From the NCBI RefSeq assembly GCF_900765565.1, contig NZ_CAAFRZ010000136.1:1-18612 (forward strand): a stretch of 18,612 nucleotides of DNA, read 5' to 3'. A program made the position numbers and the translations under genes. The DNA comes from an uncultured Dialister sp. (GTDB taxonomy: Bacteria; Bacillota; Negativicutes; Veillonellales; Dialisteraceae). A model generated the notes under the pieces. The model was not told where the DNA came from. It was given only the letters and a program-made list of their open reading frames with translations, and ran no database searches. This document shows, piece after piece, positions 1 through 7,870 of this stretch (the first letter of the stretch is position 1; every line of letters starts with the position of its first letter).

Positions 1-180
1 CTAGGAAAGCTGGCCAGCCTACGGCACGAATGACTGACGGAAATACCGGATGGAAGCGCCGCGGGCGGATCAGCCTTCCTAGCTGCTAGCCGCTAGAAGC
101 TAGGAGCTCCATGCGAGTGACTCTATCCAGAAGCATGCCAACCGCCAAACCCCAACAGCTCGTCAAACCGCAATTGGCAG
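1..180 (+). repeat. Heptad-armed inverted-repeat element, copy 1 (cut by window start)
   Basis: The copy starts at the window edge inside the left stem, with the core signature GCCTACGGCACGAATGACTG at about 18-37. The right arm carries four CTAG-NNN heptads at 80-107, then the terminal motif with TGACTCTATCC and AAGCATGCC at 118-139. A weaker outer end runs to about 180; its reverse complement resembles the outer end of copies 6 and 8 (CTGCCAATT, then GTTTG and GAGCTG). It lies downstream of the efflux operon and has no coding potential. The left arm is missing because the window begins here. Confidence 0.85.
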
Positions 181-194
181 GGACGGCGAAAATT

Positions 195-232
195 CATAAA
201 ACTGGCGGCGCTATATGAATTGTGCGCCGCCA
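195..232 (-). terminator. Probable terminator of the efflux operon
   Basis: A perfect 9-bp stem (TGGCGGCGC at 203-211 with GCGCCGCCA at 224-232) encloses a 12-nt loop. Read on the minus strand, a G and then TTTTAT follow directly. It lies about 78 nt past the stop codon of the last permease gene, where an operon terminator is expected. The T-run is short, so termination may be incomplete. Confidence 0.55.
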
Positions 233-236
233 CATT

Positions 237-268
237 CACTCCTCACTCCTAACTCCTCACTCCTCACT
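237..268. repeat. Short tandem repeat, period 7
   Basis: Four and a half units of CACTCCT (one unit reads AACTCCT) lie between the operon terminator and the last permease gene. There is no reading frame of note. The repeat may be slippage-prone; no function is visible. Confidence 0.6.
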
Positions 269-309
269 GATAGCCCTACTGCTGCCCGACGGTGTGGCTC
301 ACCATTTTC

Positions 310-1425
310 TCAGTTCATATGGTGCCGGAACAGATACGCCGCCACGGTGAGGGTTACCAGGGATATGAGGGCCAGGGGAATGAAATTCATGGCCAGCTGG
401 CTGAAGGTGAGACCTTCGAGGTAAATGCGGCGGATGAGCTCCAGTGCAAAACGGAGAGGGTCCGCGTAGGTGATGGTCTGCAGGAAGGCCGGCATATTTC
501 TCACCGGCGTAATGATGCCGGACAGGAGGGCCATAGGAATCATGAGGACGATGACGTACACCAGCACCTGCTGCATGTTTTTGGAAATAGAGGATACGAT
601 GAGTCCGCAGCCCGTGGAGCTCAGAAGGTAGAAGAAGAGAGCCAGGTAAAAGGTAGCCAGGGACCCGGCGAAGGGAACCTGGAACCAGAAGTAGCTGATG
701 CAGAGAAGGATGGTGCACTGCACGAATCCCACCAGCATCGGCGGCACTGCCTTGCCGATGAGGATCACCGCCGGAGACACCGGAGCCACCAGGAGCTGCT
801 CAAATGTCCCCTCTTCCCGTTCCCGGGCCACCGAAAGGCCGGCCAGGAGGAAGACCTGGGCAAAGGACAGGAGGCCGATGATACCGGGGAGGAAGAACCA
901 CCGCGTAATCTGGTTTGGATTGAACCAGGTCCTTGTCTCCAGGGTTACCGGGCTTTCCCGGCCTGCCAGGTCCAGGTTGTACCGGCTCACGATGTGGCTG
1001 GCGTAGCTGGCAGCCAGGCCGGCGATCATGGTATTTCGTCCGTCCGTAATAATCTGCACCGGCGCCGTGTCTCCCCGGTCGAGACGGTTCTGGAAATCCT
1101 GGGGAATGGTGATGGCCATCACCGCATCTCCCCGGGTAATGTAGGTCCCGATTTCATCGGGCGACGACAGGTAGGCCACCGGATGGAAGAGACCGGTGCC
1201 GTCGAAACGGGAAAGGAGCTCGCTGGCGGCTTTACTGTGGCTCATGTCCACCGCCACGTAAGGCGCGTCTTCCAGGTTATAGTTGGCTGCGTAGCCGAAG
1301 AGGAAGCCCAGCACGATGGCGGGAATGACAACGATGCGGCGGGTGGCGGGGTCCTTCCAGATGTTAAAGATTTCCTTCCGGCAGATCACGAGGAGCTGCT
1401 GGAGGAAGAGTTCAAATTCTCCCAT
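310..1425 (-). CDS. ABC-2 type transporter permease (YbhR-like), second permease
   Basis: A 371-residue inner-membrane permease of the ABC-2 family, near the size of E. coli YbhR. A short cytoplasmic N-terminus is followed by a first membrane segment (about residues 31-48), a large extracytoplasmic domain (about 50-175), then five hydrophobic segments to the C-terminus. The conserved cytoplasmic coupling stretch AREREEGTFEQLLVAPV follows the second segment. Its ATG directly follows the TGA of the upstream permease with no gap, and AAGGTGG inside the end of that gene serves as ribosome binding site, so the two are translationally coupled. It should pair with its neighbour to form the membrane channel for the double ATPase encoded upstream. 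The substrate cannot be read from sequence; this family includes drug and Na+ exporters. Confidence 0.9.
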   Translation of the reverse strand: MGEFELFLQQLLVICRKEIFNIWKDPATRRIVVIPAIVLGFLFGYAANYNLEDAPYVAVDMSHSKAASELLSRFDGTGLFHPVAYLSSPDEIGTYITRGDAVMAITIPQDFQNRLDRGDTAPVQIITDGRNTMIAGLAASYASHIVSRYNLDLAGRESPVTLETRTWFNPNQITRWFFLPGIIGLLSFAQVFLLAGLSVAREREEGTFEQLLVAPVSPAVILIGKAVPPMLVGFVQCTILLCISYFWFQVPFAGSLATFYLALFFYLLSSTGCGLIVSSISKNMQQVLVYVIVLMIPMALLSGIITPVRNMPAFLQTITYADPLRFALELIRRIYLEGLTFSQLAMNFIPLALISLVTLTVAAYLFRHHMN

Positions 1426-2535
1426 TCATTCCACCTTCTTTCTGGTCATGCCAAAGGCGGAGCCCACGAAGAAGAGGGCGTAAAGCATGAGGATGCCTCC
1501 CTGCTCCAGGAGCATGCCCATATCCGTGCCCGACAGGAAGAGGGACCGGATGCAGACGAGGTAATGGCTGAAGGGAAGCACCTGGCCCACCCCCTGCACG
1601 AAGAGGGGCGTAGAGCGAAGGTCAAAGATGAACCCCGACAGCACGAGGCAGGGCAGGAAACTGATGAGGAGGGACAGCTGGCAGGCAAGGAACTGTTTCT
1701 TCGTAATGGCGGAAATGACGAGGCCCATGCCCAATGCCACCAAGAGGTACACCATGGAAATGAGAATCACCGCGATGAGGGACCCTTCTATGGGCACTTC
1801 GAAGAGGAACCGGGACAGCACGAGGCAGATGCCCATGCCCAGGAGGGCCACGCAGAAGTAAGGCACCATCTTCGCCAGCACCAGTTCCATGGGCTTCACC
1901 GGCGTCACGAACAGGGACTCAAAGGTGCCCCGCTCCCATTCCCGGGCCATAACCACGGAGGTCAGCATAACGCCTACAATGGTCATGATGAGCATGATGA
2001 GGCCGGGGATGAAGAACCAGGTACTGGAATTGGCATCGTTGAACCACATGCGGGAAGCCACGGTGATGCCCCCGTTTCCGGCGAGCCCCTTCTTCATGAG
2101 CCAGGTGGAAATGGAACTTTCCACGTAGGATTTCGTACTCATGGCGGTGGCCGTTTCCACACCGTCCAGGATGACCTGCACCTTCGCCCGCCCTTCATAG
2201 AGGGACGTGGAGAAGTCAGGAGGAATATCGATAATGACGTTCACCTTCCGGTCAATGAGCATTTGCTCCGCCTCGGACTGGCTGGTGACATAGGTGGGAG
2301 AGAAATAATCGGAGCCGTTAAGAAAGCTTACGGCGTCCTGGGCCAGGGGTGACGTATCTTCCAGCACCACCGCCGACGGCACGTTCTTCACGTCCAGGGA
2401 AATGCCGTAGCCGATGATGAGGATGAGGATAATGGGCAGCACGATACCGAGAAGCAGGGAACTGGAGTCCCGGAAGAGCTGGAGAAATTCTTTATGGATC
2501 AGCGCTTTCATGCGCCGCAGGAATCCTTCCATCAC
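1426..2535 (-). CDS. ABC-2 type transporter permease (YbhS-like), first permease
   Basis: A 368-369 residue ABC-2 permease with the same plan as the downstream gene: one N-terminal membrane segment (about residues 26-44), an extracytoplasmic domain to about residue 165, then a bundle of about five segments. The coupling motif AREWERGTFESLFVTPVKP is present. The start is either GTG at 2535 (overlapping the ATPase stop by four bases) or ATG at 2532 (TGATG overlap). GGAG lies 7 nt before the GTG and 10 nt before the ATG, so both are possible. The overlap means coupled translation with the ATPase. The two permeases are clearly paralogous in layout and probably form a heterodimer. Confidence 0.9.
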   Translation of the reverse strand: MMEGFLRRMKALIHKEFLQLFRDSSSLLLGIVLPIILILIIGYGISLDVKNVPSAVVLEDTSPLAQDAVSFLNGSDYFSPTYVTSQSEAEQMLIDRKVNVIIDIPPDFSTSLYEGRAKVQVILDGVETATAMSTKSYVESSISTWLMKKGLAGNGGITVASRMWFNDANSSTWFFIPGLIMLIMTIVGVMLTSVVMAREWERGTFESLFVTPVKPMELVLAKMVPYFCVALLGMGICLVLSRFLFEVPIEGSLIAVILISMVYLLVALGMGLVISAITKKQFLACQLSLLISFLPCLVLSGFIFDLRSTPLFVQGVGQVLPFSHYLVCIRSLFLSGTDMGMLLEQGGILMLYALFFVGSAFGMTRKKVE

Positions 2536-4283
2536 GCACCTTCTCCTTTCTGCCTAGCCCTTTCTACAATGGCAATAAATATATCATCCATGTCGGCCTT
2601 CGGCTTTCCCAGTTCCTTCCGGATATCCGACGGACTGCCGATGGCCAGGAGGTGGCCATTATCCTGGATCATGAAGCGGTCACAGTACTCCGCCTCTTCC
2701 ATGAAGTGGGTGGTAATGATGATGGTGGTGCCGAGGGCCGCCAGCGTCGTAATCTGGCGCCAGAAATTCCGCCGGGCCAGAGGGTCGATGCCGGAGGTCG
2801 GCTCATCGAGGAAGAGAATCTTCGGTTCATGGATCAGGGCGCAGGCCATGGAAAGCCGCTGCTTGTAGCCGCCGGGCAGGTCCCCCGCCTTCTGGTCCAT
2901 GCGGTCGGTGAGGTAAAATTCTTCCGACAGTTCGTGGATCCGCTCCTTCAGCCGCTTTGGGGGAAGGCCGTAAATGCCGCCGTAGAACTCCATATTTTCA
3001 ATGACCGTCATATTGCTGTAAAGAGAAAATTTCTGGGCCACGTAGCCGATATTCGCCCGGGCCCGGGTCCTCGCCTTCCGGAGGTCCACTCCCGCCACCG
3101 ACAGGAATCCGCTTGTCTCCGGCAGGAGGCCGCAGAGCATTTTGAAGGTGGTGGTCTTTCCGGCGCCGTTCGGCCCCAGGAGGCCAAAGATTTCTCCCTT
3201 GTGCACTTCGAAGGACGTATTGGCCACCGCCGTGAAATCGCCGAATTTCTTCACCAGGTTCTTCACCTGGATATTGACTTCCGTCGACGGCTTGCTGCCC
3301 TTGTCCAGGGCTTTTTTGCTTTCTTCCGTAGGCGGCAGGATGCCCTTTTCCGCCTTCCGGAGAAGGATCATGAAACCGTCTTCCAGCTGCGGCGGCGCCG
3401 GGCGCACTTCCATATGGTGGGCAGTAAGGTAGGGCACCGGGTCTTTTCCTTTCGTAATAAAGTGGACTTCCCCGCCCCGGGGCACCGCATCCACCACGTG
3501 GTCCATGTCGTCCAGGAGGTGGGCCTGGAGAATCCTCGTGGGCACCCCCTCTTCCGGAGATACCGTGAAACAGCGGTCCGCCGCGATGCGGCGCAGATCC
3601 TCCGGACTCCCGTCGGCCAGCACATGGCCCTCGTGGAGCACGTAAACTTCGGATGCCATTTCCGCTTCGTTCATGTAGGCGGTGCTCACAAAGACCGTCA
3701 GGTCCTCATCCTTCACAAACTGCCTGATGATTTCCCAAAGCTCCCGCCGGGACAGGGGATCCACCCCCACCGTCGGTTCATCCAGGAGCAAAAGGTCCGG
3801 CGACCGGACGAGGGTGCAGGCAAGGCCCAGCTTCTGCTTCATGCCGCCGGAAAGCTTGCCGGCGAAGCGGCCGGTGAACCGTTCGAGGCCCATCATTTCC
3901 AGAAGTTTCTTGTACCGGGCAGGCCGCGTCTCCTTCGGCACCCCGTGGAGGTCGGCGTAGAGGTCCATATTTTCCTGGACCGTGAGATCTTCATAGAGAC
4001 CGAACTTCTGGGGCATGTAGGAAATGCGGCTCTGGATTTCTTCAGCGTCCTTCACGCTGTCTTTGCCCAGCACCGTGAGGCTGCCATCTGTAGGATCCAT
4101 GAGCCCCGCAATGAGGCGCATGAGGGTGGTCTTTCCAGCGCCATCGGGGCCGATGACTGCCGTGAGCTGTCCCCTCTTCACAGAAAGGTCGATATGGTCC
4201 AGGGCGGTAATGGTACGGCCTCCGCCCAAATGGAAGGATTTATGCAGTTTTTCCGCTCGAATCACTTCGTCCAATGTTGTCAT
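2532..4283 (-). CDS. Double-domain ABC transporter ATP-binding protein (YbhF-like)
   Basis: 583 residues with two full nucleotide-binding domains in one chain, as in E. coli YbhF. Domain 1: Walker A GPDGAGKT (45-52), signature LSGGMKQ (144-150), Walker B LLLLDEP (164-170). A linker of roughly 240-335 follows. Domain 2: Walker A GPNGAGKT (370-377), signature LPGGYKQ (469-475), Walker B ILFLDEP (489-495). The H-loop histidine is present in domain 2 (H526) but is alanine in domain 1 (A202, in STAYM), so the two ATP sites are unequal. It powers export through the two ABC-2 permeases. Start: AAAGG touches the ATG at 4283 with no spacer, so TTG at 4274 (8 nt after AAAGGA) is a real alternative that removes three residues. 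A 415-bp repeat-filled gap separates it from the upstream adaptor gene. Confidence 0.95.
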   Translation of the reverse strand: MTTLDEVIRAEKLHKSFHLGGGRTITALDHIDLSVKRGQLTAVIGPDGAGKTTLMRLIAGLMDPTDGSLTVLGKDSVKDAEEIQSRISYMPQKFGLYEDLTVQENMDLYADLHGVPKETRPARYKKLLEMMGLERFTGRFAGKLSGGMKQKLGLACTLVRSPDLLLLDEPTVGVDPLSRRELWEIIRQFVKDEDLTVFVSTAYMNEAEMASEVYVLHEGHVLADGSPEDLRRIAADRCFTVSPEEGVPTRILQAHLLDDMDHVVDAVPRGGEVHFITKGKDPVPYLTAHHMEVRPAPPQLEDGFMILLRKAEKGILPPTEESKKALDKGSKPSTEVNIQVKNLVKKFGDFTAVANTSFEVHKGEIFGLLGPNGAGKTTTFKMLCGLLPETSGFLSVAGVDLRKARTRARANIGYVAQKFSLYSNMTVIENMEFYGGIYGLPPKRLKERIHELSEEFYLTDRMDQKAGDLPGGYKQRLSMACALIHEPKILFLDEPTSGIDPLARRNFWRQITTLAALGTTIIITTHFMEEAEYCDRFMIQDNGHLLAIGSPSDIRKELGKPKADMDDIFIAIVERARQKGEGA

Positions 4284-4302
4284 CCTTTCTGAAAATACTG
4301 AT

Positions 4303-4691
4303 GGTTACGGTTAGAGTTCCCTGGGCCGGGGCCTTGAGCTGGTCAGGCCCTGCGGGCCGGGTGTCCTGCTCTTGGGTGTGCCTGCGTACGGTTGGGGGCT
4401 TGCAGCTTTTAGCCTCCATCCGTTACCCTTCTTCTGCTTTGCAGATTCTGCCTCTACGAGGCAGATCCATCCCCTGCCCTTTGGGCTGCCCCCTTCTCCA
4501 AGGGGGCACGCGTTTAAAGTATGGAGTCATTGGCTTATTTAAACGGTATGGATCTGGAGCACCGGCATGCCCACACCGCTCGAGATGACGAGAATGGTTT
4601 GAGTTAAATGAAACGGCGGCGGAACCGCTGATCCGCTCAAGGCACAAGGCTCAAAGCTCAAGGCCCTGCCCCAGATGACACCAGCCACAAG
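4303..4691. repeat. Second-type inverted-repeat element inside the efflux operon
   Basis: This fills most of the 415-bp gap (4284-4697) between the adaptor and ATPase genes. Its ends are imperfect inverted repeats: the left end (4303-4341) carries GGTTAGAGT and GGCCTTGAGCT, and the right end (4648-4691) carries AGCTCAAGGCCCTG and CAGATGAC. These ends resemble the outer ends of the heptad-armed elements, notably at 11163-11230 and 7437-7495, but the interior differs. The interior holds CTGCCTC/GAGGCAG (4448-4464), a perfect 9-bp stem TGCCCCCTT/AAGGGGGCA (4487-4508) and CGTTTAAA/TTTAAACG (4511-4545). No T-run follows any hairpin, and I see no convincing gene or promoter. Confidence 0.65.
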
Positions 4692-4697
4692 CACCTA

Positions 4698-5714
4698 TCA
4701 CAGTTTCACTTTCACCGTTGCCGGCATGCCCATGCGGAGCTTATTGGCCCCGTCGTCCACGTACACCCGGACTTCGTAGAGGAGCGCGGTGCGGAGCTCG
4801 CTGGTTTCCACGTTCTTCGGCGTGAACTCGGCTGTGGAGGAAATGTAGCCGATCTGTCCCTTCACCGGTTCCTTATCGCTGTCGATGTAGATTTCCGCCT
4901 TGCTTCCCTCATGGATCTTGCCCAGGTCCCCTTCCTTCACGTAGACCCGGACCCATTTCTTCGTGTCCAGGGAAATCCGGAATACCGGCTTCTGGGGAGA
5001 CGCCATGTCCCCCACTTCCATGAGCCGGGACCGGATGACCCCGTCCTGGGGCGCAATGAGTTCCGACTGGGACAGGGTATATTCTTCCCGGGAGAGAGTA
5101 TCCTGCAGGCTCTGCAGCTGGGCTTCCGCCGCTGCCACGTCTTCACTCCGGGGCCCAGCCACGGCCAGGTCGTTCGCCGCCTGGGCTTCCTTCACCTTCG
5201 CATCGGCGGTGGCGAGCTTCGTCCTTGCATCATCCAGCACCTGCCGGCTCACAGACTTGCCGCCGGAGGCGTTGAAGGCATCCTGCTTCCTCGTGAAATC
5301 GGAGGCCAGGAAATCCCGTTCCGCCACGGCTTCATTCACCTTGGCCTGTGCCTGGACCAGGTCTTCGGGGCGGGTGCCGTTGTGGAGCTTATCCACCTGG
5401 GCCTGCTGGGCGGCGATCTGGGATTTCGTCACCGCCATCTGGTGCTCCAGGTCTTCGGTATCCAGCTTTGCCAGGACCTGCCCTTTCTTCACCGTGTCCC
5501 CTTCTTCTACGTAGATATCGGAAATCCGGTCACTGTTCCGGAAGGCCAGGGATACTTCCCGAAGGTCCACATTTCCCTTCAGCACCAGCTCCGTCGCCGC
5601 TTCCTCTGCCGCCTTCCGGCTCCGGTATTCATAGAATCCAAATCCCAGTACCAGCACAAGAAGGATAACGATGACCGCCACCGTTTTCTTGTGTTCCCTG
5701 ATTTTTTCCATCAT
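4698..5714 (-). CDS. HlyD-family periplasmic adaptor of ABC exporter (YbhG-like)
   Basis: A membrane fusion protein linking the inner-membrane exporter to the outer-membrane channel. An N-terminal anchor (VAVIVILLVLVLGFGFYEY) is followed by the family's GNVDLREVSLAF strand and the first lipoyl half (DIYVEEGDTVKKGQVLAKLD). A long Ala/Gln/Glu-rich alpha-hairpin coiled coil spans roughly residues 85-215, then come the second lipoyl half (LIAPQDGVIRSRLMEVGDMA) and a beta-barrel ending in VKVKL. The frame is open up to a GTG at 5723, but GAGGTG lies 6 nt before the ATG at 5714, so I prefer that start (338 residues). It sits 119 nt after the channel gene in the same operon. Similarity to YbhG is from the N-terminal strand pattern and gene order. 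Confidence 0.9.
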   Translation of the reverse strand: MMEKIREHKKTVAVIVILLVLVLGFGFYEYRSRKAAEEAATELVLKGNVDLREVSLAFRNSDRISDIYVEEGDTVKKGQVLAKLDTEDLEHQMAVTKSQIAAQQAQVDKLHNGTRPEDLVQAQAKVNEAVAERDFLASDFTRKQDAFNASGGKSVSRQVLDDARTKLATADAKVKEAQAANDLAVAGPRSEDVAAAEAQLQSLQDTLSREEYTLSQSELIAPQDGVIRSRLMEVGDMASPQKPVFRISLDTKKWVRVYVKEGDLGKIHEGSKAEIYIDSDKEPVKGQIGYISSTAEFTPKNVETSELRTALLYEVRVYVDDGANKLRMGMPATVKVKL

Positions 5715-5833
5715 GCCTGTCACCTCAATATTAGTAATGACCCCAATGCGTCGCGGGGCTGATGCGGCGAAGCCGCTGGAGATCCAGACCTGGATCTAGA
5801 CCTTTAGAGCCTACGGCTTAAATGCTCTATTTC
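5715..5833. other. Intergenic gap between channel and adaptor genes, two small hairpins
   Basis: Contains GCGGCGAAGCCGC (5764-5776) and AGATCCAGACCTGGATCT (5781-5798), each able to form a short hairpin in the mRNA. At 5806-5825 the plus strand reads AGAGCCTACGGCTTAAATG, close to the core of the dispersed repeat (ACAGCCTACGGCATGAATG), so this may be a decayed fragment. No T-run follows, so readthrough into the adaptor gene is expected. Confidence 0.4.
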
Positions 5834-7327
5834 TCACTCCTGCCCGTCGGCCAAAGGCTTCCATCCGCCGCCAAGGGCTTTGAAGAGGGCCACCATGTCC
5901 GTCAATTCCTGTCCTTTGGCCAGTGTATAGTTCTGGTCCAGAGAGAGGTAGTGCCGCTCAGCATCCAGTACATTCATGTAGTCCGAAAGGCCGTAGCTGA
6001 ACTGGTTCTTCGAAAGGTCCAGGGCCTCCTTCGCATGGGTCCTGCCCTGTGCCAGGGAATCCTTTCTCACCTTGTCCTGGCTCACCGCCGCCATGGCGCT
6101 TCGGACCTCGCCGGCCGCCTTGAGCACCGTATTTTCATAGTCCGCCTGCCGTTCTTTTTCCTTTTCCGACGAAATCTTCACCTGGCTCTTCAGGGCGCCC
6201 CCATTGAACAGGGGGTACGTCACCTGGGGCATAATGCCCAGGGCGTGGCTGCCGGCAGAGAAAAGGCCGCCTCCCAGGGCCGCCAGCCCCAGGACACCGA
6301 GGATGGAAAACTTTGGCTTCAGCTCTGCCTTCGCTTCCTTCGTCTTTTCTACCTGCGCCGCCCAGGCCATTTCCGCCGCATGGATATCCGGCCGCTGCCG
6401 GAGGGTTTCCGCCGGAATGGCATTGTACATTTCCGGATCCACGTCAGGAAGAGGCGCCGGGGTCATGAGCTTTTCATTGAGAGCCCCCGGCACGGTGCCG
6501 GTCAAAATGGAAATCCGATTCAACGTATCGGAAATTCCTTTCTTCAGTTCCGGAATCTTCGCTTCCGATTCATTCAATGTATAGGAGGCCTGGTCCGAAG
6601 GGAGGGAAGAAAGGAGTCCCGCATTTTCATTCACCTTCAGGAGATCCAGATTTTCCTTCTGGTTGGCAATGTGGGCTTCCGTCACCGCCAGTTCTTCCTG
6701 CAGGGTGCGGAGGGTAATGTAATTCATGGCTACCTCCGCGGAAATAGATACCCAGGTGCCGTAGAGCATGGCATGCTGGGCTTCCAGGGTATTTTCGGAG
6801 GATTTCACCTTCGCCCGGTTCTTGCCGAATACGTCGAGTTCCCAGGACGCATCCACGCCGGCGTAGGTCATATTCTGCCCCGTATCGATGCCGGCGCCGG
6901 GCATCTTCTTCAGGAGATCCGGCGTCACGCCGTCCACCACGTCATCCGGTGCCTTTACCCGCACCCAGCCGGCGCCTGCATTCATCCAGGGAAGCCGGGC
7001 CGCCTTACTGACGCCCAGGGCCGCCCGGGCCTCACCAAGCCGGGCCCGAGCTGCTGCCAGGTCCTTATTATTGGTAAGGGCAGTCTCGATGAGTTCATCC
7101 AAAGTATCATCGTGGAAAACCCTCCACCACTCCGACAGCACCTCCGGCGAAAGGGCTGCCCCATCCTTTTCCTGGTAATAGGGATTCTCATACTGCCCGG
7201 CCAGGGCCGTCCAGGACGGAGCTGCCGAAGCCTTTTCCTCCGCCCCCTGCACAGTAAGAGGAGCATTACAAAAGGCAGCCGCTGCCAGAACCATCGCCAG
7301 AACCGCTGCCTTCCTTCTTCTATCCAT
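5834..7327 (-). CDS. Outer-membrane efflux channel (TolC/NodT family)
   Basis: A 497-residue outer-membrane factor. A signal peptide (MDRRRKAAVLAM and a hydrophobic stretch) probably ends at VQG|AE near residue 28. The cysteine at residue 20 is preceded by Phe, so a lipobox is unlikely, unlike many NodT proteins. The mature part has the two-fold outer-membrane-efflux repeat: WWRVFHDDTLDELIETALTNNKDL opens the first half, ASWELDVFGKNRAKV is the typical strand motif, RPDIHAAEMAW begins the second half, and SYGLSDYMNVLDAERHYLSLDQ is the conserved closing helix. The start is ATG 7327, with AGGAGG 8 nt upstream; the in-frame GTG at 7336 overlaps that Shine-Dalgarno and is excluded. It is the first gene of the operon and supplies the third part of the tripartite pump. 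Confidence 0.93.
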   Translation of the reverse strand: MDRRRKAAVLAMVLAAAAFCNAPLTVQGAEEKASAAPSWTALAGQYENPYYQEKDGAALSPEVLSEWWRVFHDDTLDELIETALTNNKDLAAARARLGEARAALGVSKAARLPWMNAGAGWVRVKAPDDVVDGVTPDLLKKMPGAGIDTGQNMTYAGVDASWELDVFGKNRAKVKSSENTLEAQHAMLYGTWVSISAEVAMNYITLRTLQEELAVTEAHIANQKENLDLLKVNENAGLLSSLPSDQASYTLNESEAKIPELKKGISDTLNRISILTGTVPGALNEKLMTPAPLPDVDPEMYNAIPAETLRQRPDIHAAEMAWAAQVEKTKEAKAELKPKFSILGVLGLAALGGGLFSAGSHALGIMPQVTYPLFNGGALKSQVKISSEKEKERQADYENTVLKAAGEVRSAMAAVSQDKVRKDSLAQGRTHAKEALDLSKNQFSYGLSDYMNVLDAERHYLSLDQNYTLAKGQELTDMVALFKALGGGWKPLADGQE

Positions 7328-7381
7328 ACCATCCACCTCCTGAAAACCACTCAGTCAGGGAAGCACATTTATCTAATTGCT

Positions 7382-7410
7382 ATTATATCAAATTCAAATT
7401 TGAATTTCAA
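7382..7410 (-). promoter_or_regulatory. Efflux operon promoter with embedded palindromic operator
   Basis: On the minus strand TTGAAA (7405-7410) and TATAAT (7382-7387) are separated by exactly 17 nt. An 18-bp perfect palindrome, AAATTCAAATTTGAATTT (7390-7407), fills the spacer and covers half of the -35 box. Transcription would start near 7375, leaving a leader of about 48 nt. A dimeric repressor bound here would block RNA polymerase; no regulator gene lies in the window. Confidence 0.75.
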
Positions 7411-7436
7411 TTTAGTCCGGATGACGTTTAGTGAAT

Positions 7437-7713
7437 CAGCATACTTACGGATAGAGGCACGAGCCTTGAGCAGTGAGCCTTCAGCCTTAAGCTGGACAGC
7501 CGCTTCTCAATGGGCGTTATATGGCTAAGTGACGTGCACCCGAGTGGGGGCTTCTAGCTGCTAGCGGCTAGCTCTTAGGAGAACAGGCCAGCCTGCAGTG
7601 CTTCCCACCCGATATTTCCGTCAGTTATTCGTGCCGTAGGCTGTAGAGCCTTCCGGGAAGCCAGCAGCTAGTAGTTGGAAGCCCTCACGTGTTTGACTTT
7701 ACCCGTAAGCGCC
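7437..7713 (-). repeat. Heptad-armed inverted-repeat element, copy 2 (with second-type left end)
   Basis: The left outer end (7437-7495) has ACGGATAGAGGCACGAGCC and CCTTGAGC as in the second-type element, then about 40 nt of unrelated sequence. The heptad arm starts at 7551 (CTAG, CTAG, CTAG, TTAG each 7 nt apart), the core runs about 7580-7652 in reverse orientation relative to copy 1, and the right arm has decayed heptads. The terminal motif has GTTTGACTTTACCCG. It sits between the divergent efflux and sstT promoters, touching neither. With its flanks it explains the gap 7337-7870. Confidence 0.8.
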
Positions 7714-7787
7714 GCATCTCCCCCTCAGCCACTTTGACACCAACGGATCCCCGCGAGATACCCAATACCACCTTTCCCCCCTTCTCC

Positions 7788-7816
7788 TTGCGTTCTCTTT
7801 CTCATAAGCGTATAAT
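7788..7816 (+). promoter_or_regulatory. Promoter of sstT
   Basis: TTGCGT (7788-7793), a 17-nt spacer, and TATAAT (7811-7816). Transcription should begin near 7823, giving a leader of about 48 nt ending in AAGGAGG (7859-7865). No leader hairpin stands out. Confidence 0.7.
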
Positions 7817-7870
7817 GTAAAGCCGTAATGACTTTTTCCAATATTAAATAGTATATATAAGGAGGCCCCC

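Noticed and set aside
292..2352. Long plus-strand open frame of 686 codons opposite the permease genes
   Set aside because: It mirrors the codon structure of two well-supported ABC-2 permeases, is His/Glu/Gly-rich without any recognisable domain, and has no ribosome binding site. The same applies to the long plus-strand frames at 2652-4292, 4911-5762 and 5822-7528.
7735..7763. TTGACA at 7735-7740 as the sstT -35 box
   Set aside because: The sequence 17 nt downstream (GATACC) is a poor -10; TTGCGT with TATAAT at 7788-7816 is clearly better.
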